NCBI GenBank assembly: GCA_020465985.1
Contig: JAANYP010004780.1
Coordinates: 612,135 to 676,134, forward strand
Direction: 5' to 3'
Source of the DNA: Centrapalus pauciflorus
Lineage: Eukaryota > Streptophyta > Magnoliopsida > Asterales > Asteraceae
DNA length: 64,000 nucleotides
The notes under the pieces were generated by a model. The model worked only from the letters and a program-made list of their open reading frames with translations. It was not told the DNA's origin and made no database searches. Every line of letters starts with the position of its first letter. Position 1 is the stretch's first letter. Shown in pieces: positions 10,417 to 23,139 of the stretch. A program made the translations under genes and the position numbers.

Positions 10417-13400
10417 TCAACAACACTGATAAAAGCAAGACAAGAAACCTCGTGGGCTGTTGTCCATAGGCGTTTTCGGGGTTTCTTCTGATTCGCTCCT
10501 TTCCCCGATTAAAGTGCTTGTACCAGGAGAGTCGGGTAAGAAGACAGTGTCTCGGGAAGTAAAAATCCGAGGTGGTATAGCGGTTGATCCCGGAGGCATG
10601 TTGTTCGATAGGTACTGAAGAAGCATTTGTATTATTTGAGTGAAGTTTGGCCGAGCGTTTGGATCCTCTTTCCAACAAGATGTCACTATTAGAGCCAAAT
10701 CCTCTGGGAGGTCATCAGCATTTGGTCTTACGTTCTGTGAAACAAAATTAAGAAACAGTATAACTGACTATCATAATGGTATGGTTTGCATATACATTAA
10801 AAATCAACGGCTAAGATCTCCTCATGATATTTTCCAATACGAGTAATTGTAGTAAAAAGCAACATACTTTATGCTTGTTTTTGTTTTAGGATTTTAAAAC
10901 CACAAACAAGGGACTATATTTCCCTTTTCATTTAAAGGACCATTTACCACTTCCACCATTTAGGTGGAGTAAGTAAGTCTGGTGGTTAAGGAGTAGTTTA
11001 GGAGTAGGACTAGGATAGTTTGCCGTTCAAAAAAATTTAGTCCATTATGGTCCTTTTCAGGAACATAATAATATATATATATTTTTTTTTTGGGTTTTTA
11101 AGGGACACACAAGAAACAAATCTTTGAGTTATAAAATTGTTTACATCACAAGTTCACAAAAGAAAATCTCAGCATGTGCACATGGATATATTGGTCTGTC
11201 CCCATATTAAAGTGTGGTGACTTGAACAGAAATAGAAATATAGGCAATGCCTTCAATAGAAACAAAAATTTATTGTAGTGCCTTGTTTGGGTCTAAAAGG
11301 TGATTATCTGTAACAATCTCTAGAGAAAATAAAGCATAATCCTTTGTTATATTCGACAATACAAGGAATTAAAAAGAACCGGTAAAATGAGTTTTTCCTG
11401 AAATTAACCCTTTCTAAAAAAGTGTTGGTGGTATTGTAGCAGAAGGTCCCCATATAAGCACTAAAACATGGCCCAAACCATTGGCTTCAATTTGACTTCT
11501 CATTATGTTATTGTCCCTATTTTGATTTGGTCATCATGAAGTGTTTTCTGAACCTCAAATTCAACCTTTTACCCTGGAAATATCTTCTAGTCTAATGATT
11601 AAATATGAAGAGTGAGTTTCAAGATTTGAAATTAAAGTGGGGTTGCTTATATTCCATCAATGAACAGGTAAGAAATTCCTATTTAAGTTGGCATAGTTTT
11701 CGACTACCAAATTTTTCTACCTTATAAGCAAAGCTACAGCATTACAAATTAGTCAAAGAAATTGATTGAATACCTTGAACGCAGCTGCATAGGCAGCCTG
11801 TAGATTTGACATGCCCTCAAACGGTAACTTGTTGTTAATGAGCTCCCACAACACAATTGCAAAGCTGTAGGCATCTACTTTGTGATTATAATGCTTCTTT
11901 TCTCCATGCCTCAGCGTTACCGTGCTGTAAAGCTACACAAAAACACTTGCTCTTTAGTTTTCAAAGAAGAAATGATCGGCCATAAAAGACTTCGACTTGA
12001 AAAGAAAAAGGCAGGATTTTTGACCCACCCATTTATTAAACGTATCCAAATTTGCATTAAAATTATTACAACGGCATAAATCGTGTTATTCAAAATGATT
12101 ATATACATACATACATACATATATATAGATATAGTTATAATATAGCTTTTTTATCATATTTAATACATTAATTAGTAAAGATTCATAAAACGAGAACCAG
12201 AAAAATGTCAGTGGGTCAACTCAACCTGACCCACTTTTTTAAGAGATCTCATTTTGACCCGTTATCTGACTTGTTTGATCCACTCAGTTTGCCATCTCTA
12301 CAGAAAATTAACAAAGGCTATCATAGATTACCTCTGGAGCCATCCAGCGATAGGTTCCAGTTTCTGCGGTCATCATCTCTGTTAATGATTCCTCTCTTGC
12401 CAAACCAAAATCAGCAAGTTTGACAGATTTATGATCGGCTGTAAGCAGCAAGTTTTCTGGAAAAAATGGTCTTTGTCAATGCAAACGAAATGGGAAATTA
12501 AGAATCAGGAGGAATAACTAAGTGCATTGATGGGCACTTGTGTTTGGTCAATCAATGGATTCTAACACATTCTTAATCATAAAAATATTGTCTAAATATT
12601 TTCGTTACGTTTTGCAAAGACTCTAAACCCACAACCTTGATGTAACCTTACTGATTGCTCCCAGCTCATATCTGTATCCAAGATTTCTTCGAAGGAACTA
12701 AAATGGCATGTTTTCCAGTAATTTTCTTATGTCTCTTCTTAGGTCCTCTTTTTCCACCTTTGCCTCTTTTCTATTTTTTTTAATCTTATGCAGACTATAA
12801 ATTTATTCACGATAACAAGCATCAAATAACCATTCCATTCGGTTAGAAAAGCACATGGAAACAAGCAAAAAAAAAACTTGAATTTATTGCCACTTAATAT
12901 CTTTAATGTATTAAAGAGGTCCACACTCCACACTAGACAGTAAGATGCATCTATATACAAAATCATCAGCATTTGTCTATGTTTTAACGCTGAATTAAGC
13001 AAGAGTGACACATTGACCAATCAATTCTAAAGATTTAAACATAGCCGATAACTAGTTTTCAAAGATCTTTAGAAAAAGAATCAAACAATGGAGACTTTGA
13101 AATTTTTTATAAGATTGATTATACCAGAGGGATATTTACCTGGTTTTAAGTCACGGTGAATGATCCCATGTGCATGTAAACACTCCATTGCACGAGCAAT
13201 ATCAAGTGCAAACCCTATGGCTACAAGTTTATCCAAGCCATTTGGTCGCATACTCACCAAGTATTTCCGCAACGTCCCACCAGTAAGAAGCTCGGTCACT
13301 ATAACCATGATTGGTTCCTTGCAAGCTCCGATGAACTGTTTTCATTGTAAAAAGATTCAAAATTTAAAAAACTAAAAGATTTGATTCCAACGTACACAAT

Positions 13401-14013
13401 ATAAAACACTATTCACTTGATGATGTCAAAACTACCTTTACTAAATTCTTGTGTTGCACTTTAGACAACATTGCAACTTCTCGCACAAAACGGCCTTCTG
13501 CCTTTGCAATCTCCTCAGGTGTATCACCTTTATTCACAATTTTGATGGCAACAATCTGGTTTTTGTATCTGGTTCAAGAAAGCAAGCACGTTAAGGTCAA
13601 GTGTTTCAAAAGGTTCTACAAAAACTCAATTCTGAGCTTTTATAAATCCCAAACTCGAAATATATGTTTAGAGCTCATTTTGTTATTCGAACTCGAATTA
13701 CTAAGTAAAAGCTTGCTTGCACCCCTGCTACAAAGTACAAACAATGCAATTAAATAATTCAAGTGGTTATTTGAAAAAAAGATCAAGAATTACCAACAAC
13801 TCAATCCTGGCAGAGAGACACTCAAAAAATGATAACAACTTAGATCCAATAACTACAAATTACAATGTGATTTTGAACTTACTTGCCCTCGTACACTTTG
13901 CCATGTGCACCCTCACCAATTTTTGGACCAACAAAAAGCAGCTTAGGATCAATCATCCACTTTGCTTCCAAAGCAAAGTCGCCTGTGGAGAAGAACCCAT
14001 TTCCAGATCCCAT
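10417..14013 (-). CDS. ATN1-like Raf-group Ser/Thr protein kinase
   Basis: Six exons on the minus strand: 14013-13883, 13568-13436, 13335-13140, 12456-12332, 11932-11774 and 10734-10417, all GT-AG, giving 353 aa, close to what I recall for Arabidopsis ATN1 (about 356). The kinase domain shows the glycine loop IGEGAHGKVYEG (about 31-42), AIK with catalytic Lys53, HRDLKPEN with Asp150, DFG with Asp169, and the activation-loop end GTYRWMAPE. All key residues are present, so an active cytosolic kinase is expected. The C-terminal tail after the SCWKEDPNARPNF block is Pro/Ser-rich and ends FLSCFYQCC, matching the Cys/Phe-rich end of ATN1 relatives. Family members belong to the plant MAPKKK/Raf C group; substrates are not known to me. 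The largest intron is 10735-11773. An ACGT-rich MITE sits about 700 bp upstream of the start. Confidence 0.95.
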
Positions 14014-14704
14014 TTTCTTTGAGGATTTTAATCAAACACCTTACAGGCAAAATCTTCAAGCACACATTTTAAACCTAGACCCACAGCATAAATAAACAAT
14101 ATCACTTAGCAACATAAAAGAATCACTTCAGCTTTAATGGCAGAGACCCATATTGTGAGATCTCTCACACACAATTAAAAAGTTGTAATCAGATTGCCTT
14201 TGTTTGGGAGACAAAAGATAAAACCCCCCATGTTCACTAAGACAACAAACTAACCCCACAATTTAAATAAAATATAAAGACCCATTACCAAAAGCTCTGA
14301 ACAAGATCAATGGAGAATTAAAAATCTGAGGAAACTGATTAACTGAAGGTGTAAGAGAGAAGGTGTGTATGTATACCCATATATTTATTATTATGATTAT
14401 TGGGGAATTGGGTTGAGTTATGGATTTGCAAAGATAAATCACATAAAGGAAAGGATTTCCGTAGTTTTGTGTCAGAGACTCAGAGAGAATCGTGTGTGCA
14501 TTATAACATTATTTAAGTGATTATGATTAAGATTAAAGTAAATAAATGATCAGGAAGAAAATGGCAAATGAGATGAGTAAACCCGAAAAAGATTTGGGTT
14601 TAGATGCCATTTGACTGCTAGATGGTGCAGCCTTTTATAGATTTTTTTTTCTTTGATTAAAATTCGAAGATCATTAAAAAGCTTAAACCTCAAAGAAATT
14701 ATTT
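14014..14704 (-). promoter_or_regulatory. Leader and promoter region of the ATN1-like kinase gene
   Basis: Sequence directly upstream of the kinase start codon. It is moderately AT-rich with several purine and pyrimidine tracts and no open frame. The 5'UTR and core promoter must lie here, but no TATA box is clear enough to name. The foldback MITE at 14705-15148 forms its distal border. Confidence 0.45.
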
Positions 14705-15148
14705 GTGATAATTACAAAAATAACCAAAATATAAACTCATTTCTCAAATTTTACCCAAAAAAACTCACCTATCCAAAATACCTACTATTTACGTAACCAC
14801 ATTTACGTGATGACCACTATTTACGAGACTTATATTTTTTATTAATTTTTAATGGATTACGTTACAAAAATTAAAAAGTAAAGCAAAATACATTACATTT
14901 ACTTTACCAAATCTATTCTTGGGAATGAGCACAATGAGATTTGGTAACGTAAAGTAATGATACTTTACGTGATAATTCACCTTTTGTAACAAAATGAATT
15001 AAAAATAAAATAAAAAGTACAAGCAACGTAAATATTAGTCGTCATGTAAATGTGTTAACAAAAATGTTGGGTATTTTGGTAATGCGCTTTTTTATTTTTG
15101 TAAAACTTGAGAAACGAGTTATTTTTTTGGTATTTTTGTAATTATCCC
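14705..15148. mobile_element. ACGT-rich foldback MITE, copy 1
   Basis: Its arms are inverted: GATAATTACAAAAATA on the left and TATTTTTGTAATTATCCC on the right, continuing inward for over 150 bp with mismatches. Imperfect flanking repeats AAATTATTT (14696-14704) and AAATTACTA (after 15148) fit an aged MULE-type duplication. The interior carries TTTACGTAACCACATTTACGTGAT on one side and the complement on the other. It shares this core with 18813-19530 and 19823-20298. Confidence 0.75.
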
Positions 15149-15498
15149 AAATTACTATGTGATATATGATTTAAATATTTAAGTTGTATATATATTTTTA
15201 TATATAAATAAATATAGAGCAATTGGCAAATTTGTCAACATACTTTGTATATCCTTTTTACAATCAATGTAACATACATTTTCTCTAATACTTGGTATAA
15301 TGTAGTTATAATTTTGTAATTAAATATGGAATGGCCAATCAAATGATAAAAGGAATTTTTTTTTAATTGTATTAGATGATACAAAGAATGAAAGAATAAT
15401 TAATATATTATTTATTATATTATATGATAGAATAACAACATAAACATTCATATAAATGCACACACATATAGTTTTTTTTAATAACCTCAATCTCCCTC

Positions 15499-16060
15499 TC
15501 TACAAGGCAAACACTTTGGCATGCAGCCATTTGGATTAGTGTCTACTTCATTTGGAGATCGCGTAATCTTAAAGCGTTTGGTGAAAAGCTCTTCGGGTTA
15601 TACTCGTTGTTTAAGATTCTGTCTTATATTGGATCTCCAAACATGAAGTTTTGCGCTTTCTTGGACTGATAGGTTGTGTTGCCTACTCGTTAATGTGCTC
15701 CTTCATCCTCGTAGCAGGTTCGCTATTCAATCATCGTAGCAGGTTTTAGTTACGGTTTTTGGGGAGTCTCTTGCCTGTGGTTTGCTTCTCGTTAGGATGT
15801 CATTTGTTGTCTCATGACTGTCTCAGTTCTTTTCCTTCTCATGATATGGAACTTTCTTCTATTTCGAGGGTTGATGAGTTTTTATTTTATAGTTTTAGTT
15901 TGGTGCTGGTATATTTCTACATTGAATCTCTTAGTGTTTGGTTGTTATAGTCATACTTATGGTTCTTTGTTGGTTTGACGTCTCTCCCCTCCTTTCAAAT
16001 CTTGTGAAAGGTTGTGAGACCCATTTGTAATTTTAATCAATCAAATTTGTTAGTATTTAT
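15499..16060 (+). pseudogene. L1 LINE relic, C-terminal end and 3'UTR
   Basis: The frame from 15499 to the stop at 15667-15669 reads STRQTLWHAAIWISVYFIWR and continues to SPNMKFCAFLD. The W-x-x-x-x-IWRSRN type pattern is typical of the tail that follows the zinc-binding domain in plant L1 reverse transcriptases. Downstream sequence up to about 16060 is T/G-rich, with GTGAAAGG and a final ATTTGTAATTTTAATCAATC, which resembles an L1 3'UTR. No reverse transcriptase core is present, so this is a 5'-truncated copy, as is usual for LINEs. Confidence 0.6.
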
Positions 16061-16192
16061 AGATAAATTTTAATGTACTTATGGTTCTTTGTTGGTTGTT
16101 TTAGTCGTACCGGTACAAGATCGATTAAAATAATATATATTTAATATTGACATTTGTTATTTTTATTACCAATTTATAACTAATTTTATATA

Positions 16193-16371
16193 TAGGGGTG
16201 TGTTCAATTGGAAAACCTATATGTCGGAAAACCCGGGAACCACTTTATAGTAATTGAATCAGGTGGTGCATCACGTAGAAAGTCGATGCATCACGCGGGA
16301 TTTGTGATGCATTTGTGGTTGTGCATGGATGATTTCCAAGGTATTCCGATGCATGTTGGTTTTCCATTGAA

Positions 16372-16374
<3 letters not shown>
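16193..16374. mobile_element. Small element with TGATGCATCA repeats, copy 1
   Basis: It starts TAGGGGTGTGTTCAATTGG and ends GGTTTTCCATTGAATTC, an imperfect inverted pair. The interior repeats GATGCATCACGCGG-like units. It is bordered on the right by the AT microsatellite at 16375-16447. It resembles copies at 16450-16625 and 58667-58933. Classification is uncertain: the ends look hAT-like, while the microsatellite setting recalls rice Micron elements. Confidence 0.6.

Positions 16375-16447
<73 letters not shown>
16375..16447. repeat. (AT)n microsatellite
   Basis: About 36 AT units without interruption, sitting exactly between two copies of the TGATGCATCA element. Confidence 0.97.
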
Positions 16448-16449
<2 letters not shown>

Positions 16450-16450
<1 letters not shown>

Positions 16451-16625
16451 GTGGATTAAATGAAAAACCGGGAAACTACTTTATAGTCATTGGATCAGGT
16501 GATGCATCACGCGGAAATTTGATGCATCATGTGGAAATAATAATGCATCACGCGGGAATTGTGAGGTATTTGTGGTAGTGCATGGAGATTTTCTGATGCA
16601 TGTTGATTTTCCATTGAACTCCTCC
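16450..16625. mobile_element. Small element with TGATGCATCA repeats, copy 2
   Basis: Starts GTGGATTAAATGAAAAACC and ends GATTTTCCATTGAACTCC. It shares GGGAAACTACTTTATAGTCA-like sequence and three GATGCATCA units with copy 1. It lies head-to-tail with copy 1 across the microsatellite. Confidence 0.6.
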
Positions 16626-16658
16626 TACACACACATGTTGGCATTTAAATATATATTG

Positions 16659-17539
<881 letters not shown>

Positions 17540-17540
17540 T

Positions 17541-17806
17541 TAAAAACATTGATTCCACATCATCATCACATTGTGGGCATAAAACAGTGCGCAAGTCAAG
17601 ACCTATATCATCAAGATCTTCACATATATACCGAGAGTTTGACAAGAAGTAGCCGCTAGATGAAAAAACGAACTTTCGTTTGATCGAACTTCTTTAAGCC
17701 ACAAATTTGATGAAGGAGTTGTCGGGAGAATCATTTCCTCGATGATCCTTTTGAGCTCCTTGAACGAGTATGCATCATTGTTGTCAAGAAACCACCAACA
17801 CCGATC
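17541..17806 (-). pseudogene. L1 LINE relic, zinc-binding (zf-RVT) region
   Basis: The minus strand translates as DRCWWFLDNNDAYSFKELKR, then LWLKEV, then (after frameshifts) a WRLLL-like segment and LDDIGLDLRTVLCPQCDDD. The pattern of WLK, WRLLL, LCPQC and a following Glu-Ser-Met-Phe is that of the reverse-transcriptase zinc-binding domain of plant L1 elements. At least two frameshifts break it, and the catalytic core is missing. It is opposite in strand to the LINE relic at 15499, so they are separate insertions. Confidence 0.6.
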
Positions 17807-17839
17807 AACCTACAAAGAATCAAACTTTACCATCTTCAT

Positions 17840-18812
17840 CATCTCTTTAACTAACCAATCTTCCTCACCCAACCCCACCTCAAACCCACTTCATTAGACC
17901 CGGAAACAACCTTGTCACTCGCTGTCATATGTTTGTCACTTTCTAAATGGAATAGTCTAGGAAATATATCCTTAAGCATAAAAATTTCCTAGCCATTCCT
18001 CTCCCCAAAGCGAACAATATCATGTCCAGTGGGCTTAGGCTGTTTACAGAATTTTCGACGAAATTTTTATGATTTCGTAGTTTTCAAATAACATATAAAG
18101 GGGACCACACTATAGCATGCCAAAGAGGAATTCCTAGAGATCGAGAGCCCCGTAAAACGAATTGCATTAGAATTCTCATCCCTATCCCTACGCGTTTGCC
18201 CTCAGAAAAATCTTTTCTCGCCCTGTCAAAAATTTGAATGACACGAAATGGAGAATGAAAAAGTAATACAAAGGTAAACTTCCAAGCATCGAAATTGATG
18301 TCTCAAGTTTAGGTGATAGATTGGGATCATGTTGTAATTTTTAAGTGAGAAATATTTTAAAATTATACTAACATTTCATGTAGGAGAAAAAATTTCATGG
18401 ACTAAATACATAGTCCTTGATTCCATATTTAAGAAATAATTTTTTTACAACAAAATTATGTAAAAAACATAGTGTTATTCTACAATATAGTCCTTGATTC
18501 CATATTTATTAAATAATTTTTTTTTGGAATCTTAAATTGGAATTTAGATTTTATATTATTTATTTTAATATATGAGGAGATTAAGATGGTCTAAAAAAGT
18601 TGTATATAATAAAATATTTAGGTTTACATTTGTGTTCAAGATTTGATGTCTCCGTGGGTTGCACCTTGCACGCCTCACCAAGTAACGTACATACGTAGCG
18701 TACGACGCATTGCCGCATGGGTTTGCGGGCAATTAAAAATGATTTTTTGTATTGTTTTATTTTTAGTTTAATCGATATATACTATCACCGGCATATTATG
18801 ATTAAAAAAAAT
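17840..18812. other. Intergenic sequence
   Basis: Mixed composition without a coding frame. The stretch 17840-18300 may include further decayed LINE sequence because it continues past the relic without a visible border. From 18350 it is plain AT-rich DNA. Confidence 0.3.
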
Positions 18813-19530
18813 GAGATGATTACTAAAATAGCTACATATCACACTCATTTATCAAGTTTTAGTCATTAAATATTCATTTTACCAAAATAATAACATTTTA
18901 CGTTACCACATTTACGTGATAGCCACCATTTACGTGATATGTACCTTTTATTGATATTTTAGTGCATTACGTTACAAAATGTGTTTGGTAACGTAAATGA
19001 TTGTACTTTAAGTGATGATTACATTTTTATTGGAATTGAGCAAATTTTTAAAATTGGTCACGTAAAGTATAACCGTATACGTTACCAGACACCATTTGTA
19101 ACGTAATTCATTAAAAATATAAATAAAAAGTACATATCACGTAAATGGTCGCTATAACAAAATTTTAAAATTGGTCACGTAAATGGTGGCTATCACTTTA
19201 CGTTAGCACATTTACGTGATATGTACCTTTTATTCATATTTTAATGCATTACGTTACAAAATGTGTTTGGTAACGTAAATTGTTGTACTTTAAGTGATGA
19301 TTACATTTTTATTGGAAATGAACAAATTTTTAAAATTGGTCACGTAAAGTAAAACCGTTTACGTTACCAAACGCCTTTTGTAACGTAATTCATTAAAATA
19401 TGAATAAAAAGTACATATGGTTATCACGTAAATGTGGTAACGTAAAATGTGGCTATTTTAGTAAAATGAATATTTAATGGCTAAAACTTGATAAATGGGT
19501 GTGATATATGACTATTTTAGTAATTAATTC
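18813..19530. mobile_element. ACGT-rich foldback MITE, copy 2 (internally duplicated)
   Basis: The left arm GATGATTACTAAAATAG and the right arm CTATTTTAGTAATTAATTC are inverted, as are TCAAGTTTTAGTCATTAAAT and its partner near 19460-19485. The interior contains the segment TTTACGTTACCACATTTACG and its complement several times, with a repeat of about 250 bp inside, making this copy longer than the other two. Around twenty ACGT tetramers fall between 18895 and 19445. No clear target duplication was found. Confidence 0.75.
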
Positions 19531-19810
19531 ACATGTTTTCATGTTTTTTGCATTTTCGTTTATCAATATTATTTTTTTTTTCAGAAAAATTCTCAAATTT
19601 TTTTGTTTAGTGAAATTTAGCTATTAGAACCTGAATTTTCAGTTTTTAAAAAACTCGGTTTACTAATTATAAACAGATTCTAATAGTCAAATTTCACAAA
19701 ACTAAAAAAATAATTACCTTGAAGACTTTTCTGAAAAATAACATGGATGAATGAAACTAAAAATCGTGAAAAGATGTTGGTGTTTTTAATAATAAACCAT
19801 AATAATAACA
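19531..19810. mobile_element. Foldback element between two ACGT-rich MITEs
   Basis: The left arm (AGTGAAATTTAGCTATTAGA, then CAGTTTTTAAAAAAC) is mirrored by TCTAATAGTCAAATTTCAC in the right arm, around a centre near 19660. Outer arms CAGAAAAATTCTCAA and CTTTTCTGAAAAATAACATG are also inverted. A second copy, interrupted by another element, is at 25165-25780. Confidence 0.65.
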
Positions 19811-19822
19811 ACAAAATTATAA

Positions 19823-20298
19823 GGGATAATTACTAAAATAATAAAAAGTCACACCTCATTATCAAGTTTTAGCCAAATAATATCAATCTAACCAAAATAG
19901 TCACACTTTACGGTACCACATTTACATGATAGACATCATTTACGTGATTTGTACATTTTATTAATATTTTACTGCATTACGTTACAAAGGTGTTTGGTAA
20001 CGTAAAGTAATAGTATTTTACGTTACCAAAAGGTGTTTACCATGAAATGACAAGCCACCTACTTTTTATTGGGAATGAGCAACATTTAAATTTGCTAACG
20101 TAAAGTACAACTACTTTATGTTACCAATTACCTTTTGTAACGTAATGCATTAAAATATTAATAAAAAGTACAGATCATGTAAATGATGGTTATCACGTAA
20201 ATATGGTAACGTAAAGTGTGACTATTTTGGTTAGATTGATATTATTTGGCTAAAACTTGATAATGGGATGTGATTTTTGGCTATTTTAGTAATTTTCC
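19823..20298. mobile_element. ACGT-rich foldback MITE, copy 3, with 10-bp target duplication
   Basis: The ends GGGATAATTACTAAAAT and ATTTTAGTAATTTTCC are inverted repeats extending through TCAAGTTTTAGCCAAATAAT and its partner. The perfect 10-bp direct repeat AAAATTATAA flanks it at 19813-19822 and 20299-20308. The interior again has CCACATTTACATGAT and ATCACGTAAATATGG in opposite directions. The end sequence and duplication length place it with Mutator-type elements. Confidence 0.88.
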
Positions 20299-20902
20299 AA
20301 AATTATAAAAACTATGACTTAATACCTAGGTTAGAGAAACCTATAGCCAAGTTATATGTTATTAGAGAAGTTTTAAAACCAACATTTGTAATAAATTTTA
20401 ATTAAATAAAAGACCATTCATAAAAAACACAATAATTTATATATATTCATACATCATGACATTGTATTTTATTGTTGATCTACTACTTAGTTTTGAAATT
20501 AAATATTTATTTATGGATATAATATTTTAAAAAAAATTTGAAAATTGAAAGAAGAAAACAGAGAGTGGAAGGGTTAAAAGGTTTATGACTTATTGTTTAA
20601 TATTAAGACATTGGGTGACTTGGTATATATTTGTCCTCTAATTAAATATAGTTGACTTTACTTTAATTTTCATTTTATCATATAAATAAAAAACTGAATT
20701 TTATTTGCTTATTATATAAGACAATTACTATTTAAGAGTTTTAAAAATTTTAAAATCAAACATTTATAAGTATCAGATGTATCAACATCTTAACTTTGAA
20801 TACAAATAAACGATCTTAAGTGAGTTTAAATCTGAAATTCATATTTAGAACTATTTAAGACGATCTTAATATAAATAAAATGAGCCTTAAATACTTTACT
20901 AA

Positions 20903-21207
20903 GGGGCGTTTGGTTCGCGGATTTCCTGGGATTTGCATTTAAAATTCTGTGTTTGGTTCGCAGATTTCAGTAAGGATTTAAAATCTCAGGATTTCTTAAA
21001 TCCTTCTATTCTTTGTTATTTAAAATCTCAGCCTCCCCCCCTAGGATTTTAAATCTCAGTTACCTTGCATTTTTCAGATTAAAATTTTTTTTCTATAAGA
21101 TAATATAAATTTTTTGACAAAATCCTGACAAATGCAAATGCTGCATAATGCAAATTTTTTGACAAAATGCAAATCTCAGATAAAATAATCCGCAAACCAA
21201 ACGCCCC
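20903..21207. mobile_element. MITE with GGGGCGTTTGGTT ends
   Basis: The left end GGGGCGTTTGGTTCGCGGAT and the right end (reverse complement GGGGCGTTTGGTTTGCGGAT) match over about 22 bp with one mismatch. The 305-bp body is non-coding and rich in AAATCTCAG. Ends of this sort occur in Tourist and hAT MITEs; no clean target duplication was found, so the superfamily stays open. Confidence 0.75.
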
Positions 21208-21768
21208 ATTAATAGGTTTATAGGGTCCAAAATACATGTTTTTAAACAAACTTTTAAATAATAGTTTTAAAAGTAAGATTAAAAATAAAAGTTATTATAA
21301 AATACATTTTATTTTTATGTAATTTTCTTGTTTTTAAAAGTTATATGATTTTGTTTTATCTAGAAATGCACAAAAAAGGTGTGTGGTTGGATGGGAGAAA
21401 AAGGCATGTCGGTGTTTATTAAATTAATTTCTATTTTATTTCTCTTTTTCACACTTGAAAATTGAAAACTTTTGTTTATTTATGTTTGACCTTTTCTGAC
21501 TTTTTGATAATTTTACAACTTCCACGAGGTAGTTCTTATGTTCTAGTCGGTGACTCTTTCAAACGATCTATGCCACCCAACAAATCAACACTTTTCACAT
21601 TTTCATTTTTTATATATTTATATATACTATTTATAAAGGTTGTAAGATCGAAATTATACCTAAGATTGATTTTATTCTTAGAAGATTGAATCGTAAGATT
21701 GGTATCCTAAAATCAAAAGAAAATCTTTACTTTTTTCCTAGGCACCATAAATTACAGTTTTACATCAA

Positions 21769-21774
<6 letters not shown>
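21208..21774. other. AT-rich intergenic sequence
   Basis: No supported feature. Short frames have no recognisable motif. Confidence 0.35.

Positions 21775-21852
<78 letters not shown>
21775..21852. repeat. (TA)n microsatellite
   Basis: About 39 TA units in a row. Confidence 0.97.
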
Positions 21853-22050
21853 CAACTTTTAAAAAATAAATATATGACATTTTATTAAAAATATTAACCT
21901 TTAAAAATTTAAAAATACCACACTCTCGTCTTTTAGCTAGGATTCTACCGCCGATCTTACGATCAAACTATCGATCATATATTGGTTACGATTCTACTCC
22001 GATTGGATCGTTTTTTAAAGTTGGGATCGTATGATCGTACGATCCATTTT

Positions 22051-22810
22051 TTGTTCAATTTTTATTAGAAAAAAATCGAATGCAATGTGTGCACATAAAA
22101 GAGATCAGGAAAATATTTTTTATAAACATTAAAAAATGAAGATTATTTTGATATGCCATCATGCATATCCGGTTTTTTAGGAGTGCAATATATTATAGGG
22201 GTCACAATTCAAGTGTAATATAAAACATGAAACTCACTTCATTTTATATGAGATATCATATAAATATAATGAACACATTTTGCGATATTTGTATTATTTT
22301 TTGGCTACATAATTACAACAATATTTGCATTATTTATTTGAAAAATAAATAAATAAATGTCATAATGATATAATTATGAAAAATTAGTCTTTTATTTATT
22401 TGATAAAAAAATGTAATATACAAAAGATGCATCCATTTAATTCATGGATAATTATATATGGTTTAATTATTCAACTAAATGATAGAATTTAATTTAAATG
22501 TACCGTACATGATCTATGACTACCACTATAAATATAGGTCAAGTCTAGGTGTTTTGATAATTCATCACAACACACAGAAAGAATTCGGGCCTATATGACC
22601 GTATCTCTATCTCTCTCCGCATTTTTTCTTAGCAAAGAAAAATCTTTTGGTTTTTGTTCGTTCGATTGATCATTCGACGATTACTCGATTGTGTCATCAC
22701 CAGTAACACCGAAAACATGTCATTTGAATTGTTTTTGCTAATATTGTTGGAATAAATGTACAATTCTATTTTATTAATGATTTTGTCTTTGTTCCTAGAT
22801 TTCTAGATAC
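22051..22810 (+). repeat. Dispersed repeat, copy A (LTR-like)
   Basis: About 760 bp that reappears in reverse orientation at 57456-58234. Shared blocks include TTGTTCAATTTTTRTTAGA at the start, TATAAATATAATGAACACAT, a TATA-like CTATAAATATAGG followed by a CT-rich leader, TTGATCATTCGACGATTACTC, and TGTTGGAATAAATGTACAAT near the end, stopping at TTTCTAGATAC. A TATA box followed by a leader inside a non-coding repeat suggests an LTR fragment or solo LTR, but TG...CA ends were not established. Confidence 0.65.
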
Positions 22811-23139
22811 AATCTTCTTGTTGTTGTTTATTTTTAATTCCATTGCGTTGAATTTTTACTTGAGAATTCCTAATACATGTAAATAAACCTAACAATAATA
22901 ATATACTTTGGATCATCGCATGACAATATGGCATATTAATATATTTTCCCTTCTTAATGTATATTAAAAACATATTCGTTATCTCTCTCATTGTCACACA
23001 TTGCATTTGTTCTATCTCTAACAAAATTTAGACATAAATGTAGTTATGAACGTATTTAAACTTTTTCTGATTTCATAAATTTAATTATTCTGATAATAAA
23101 AAGTTAAAAATAAATAACATTTTAATTTGATATGTCGTT

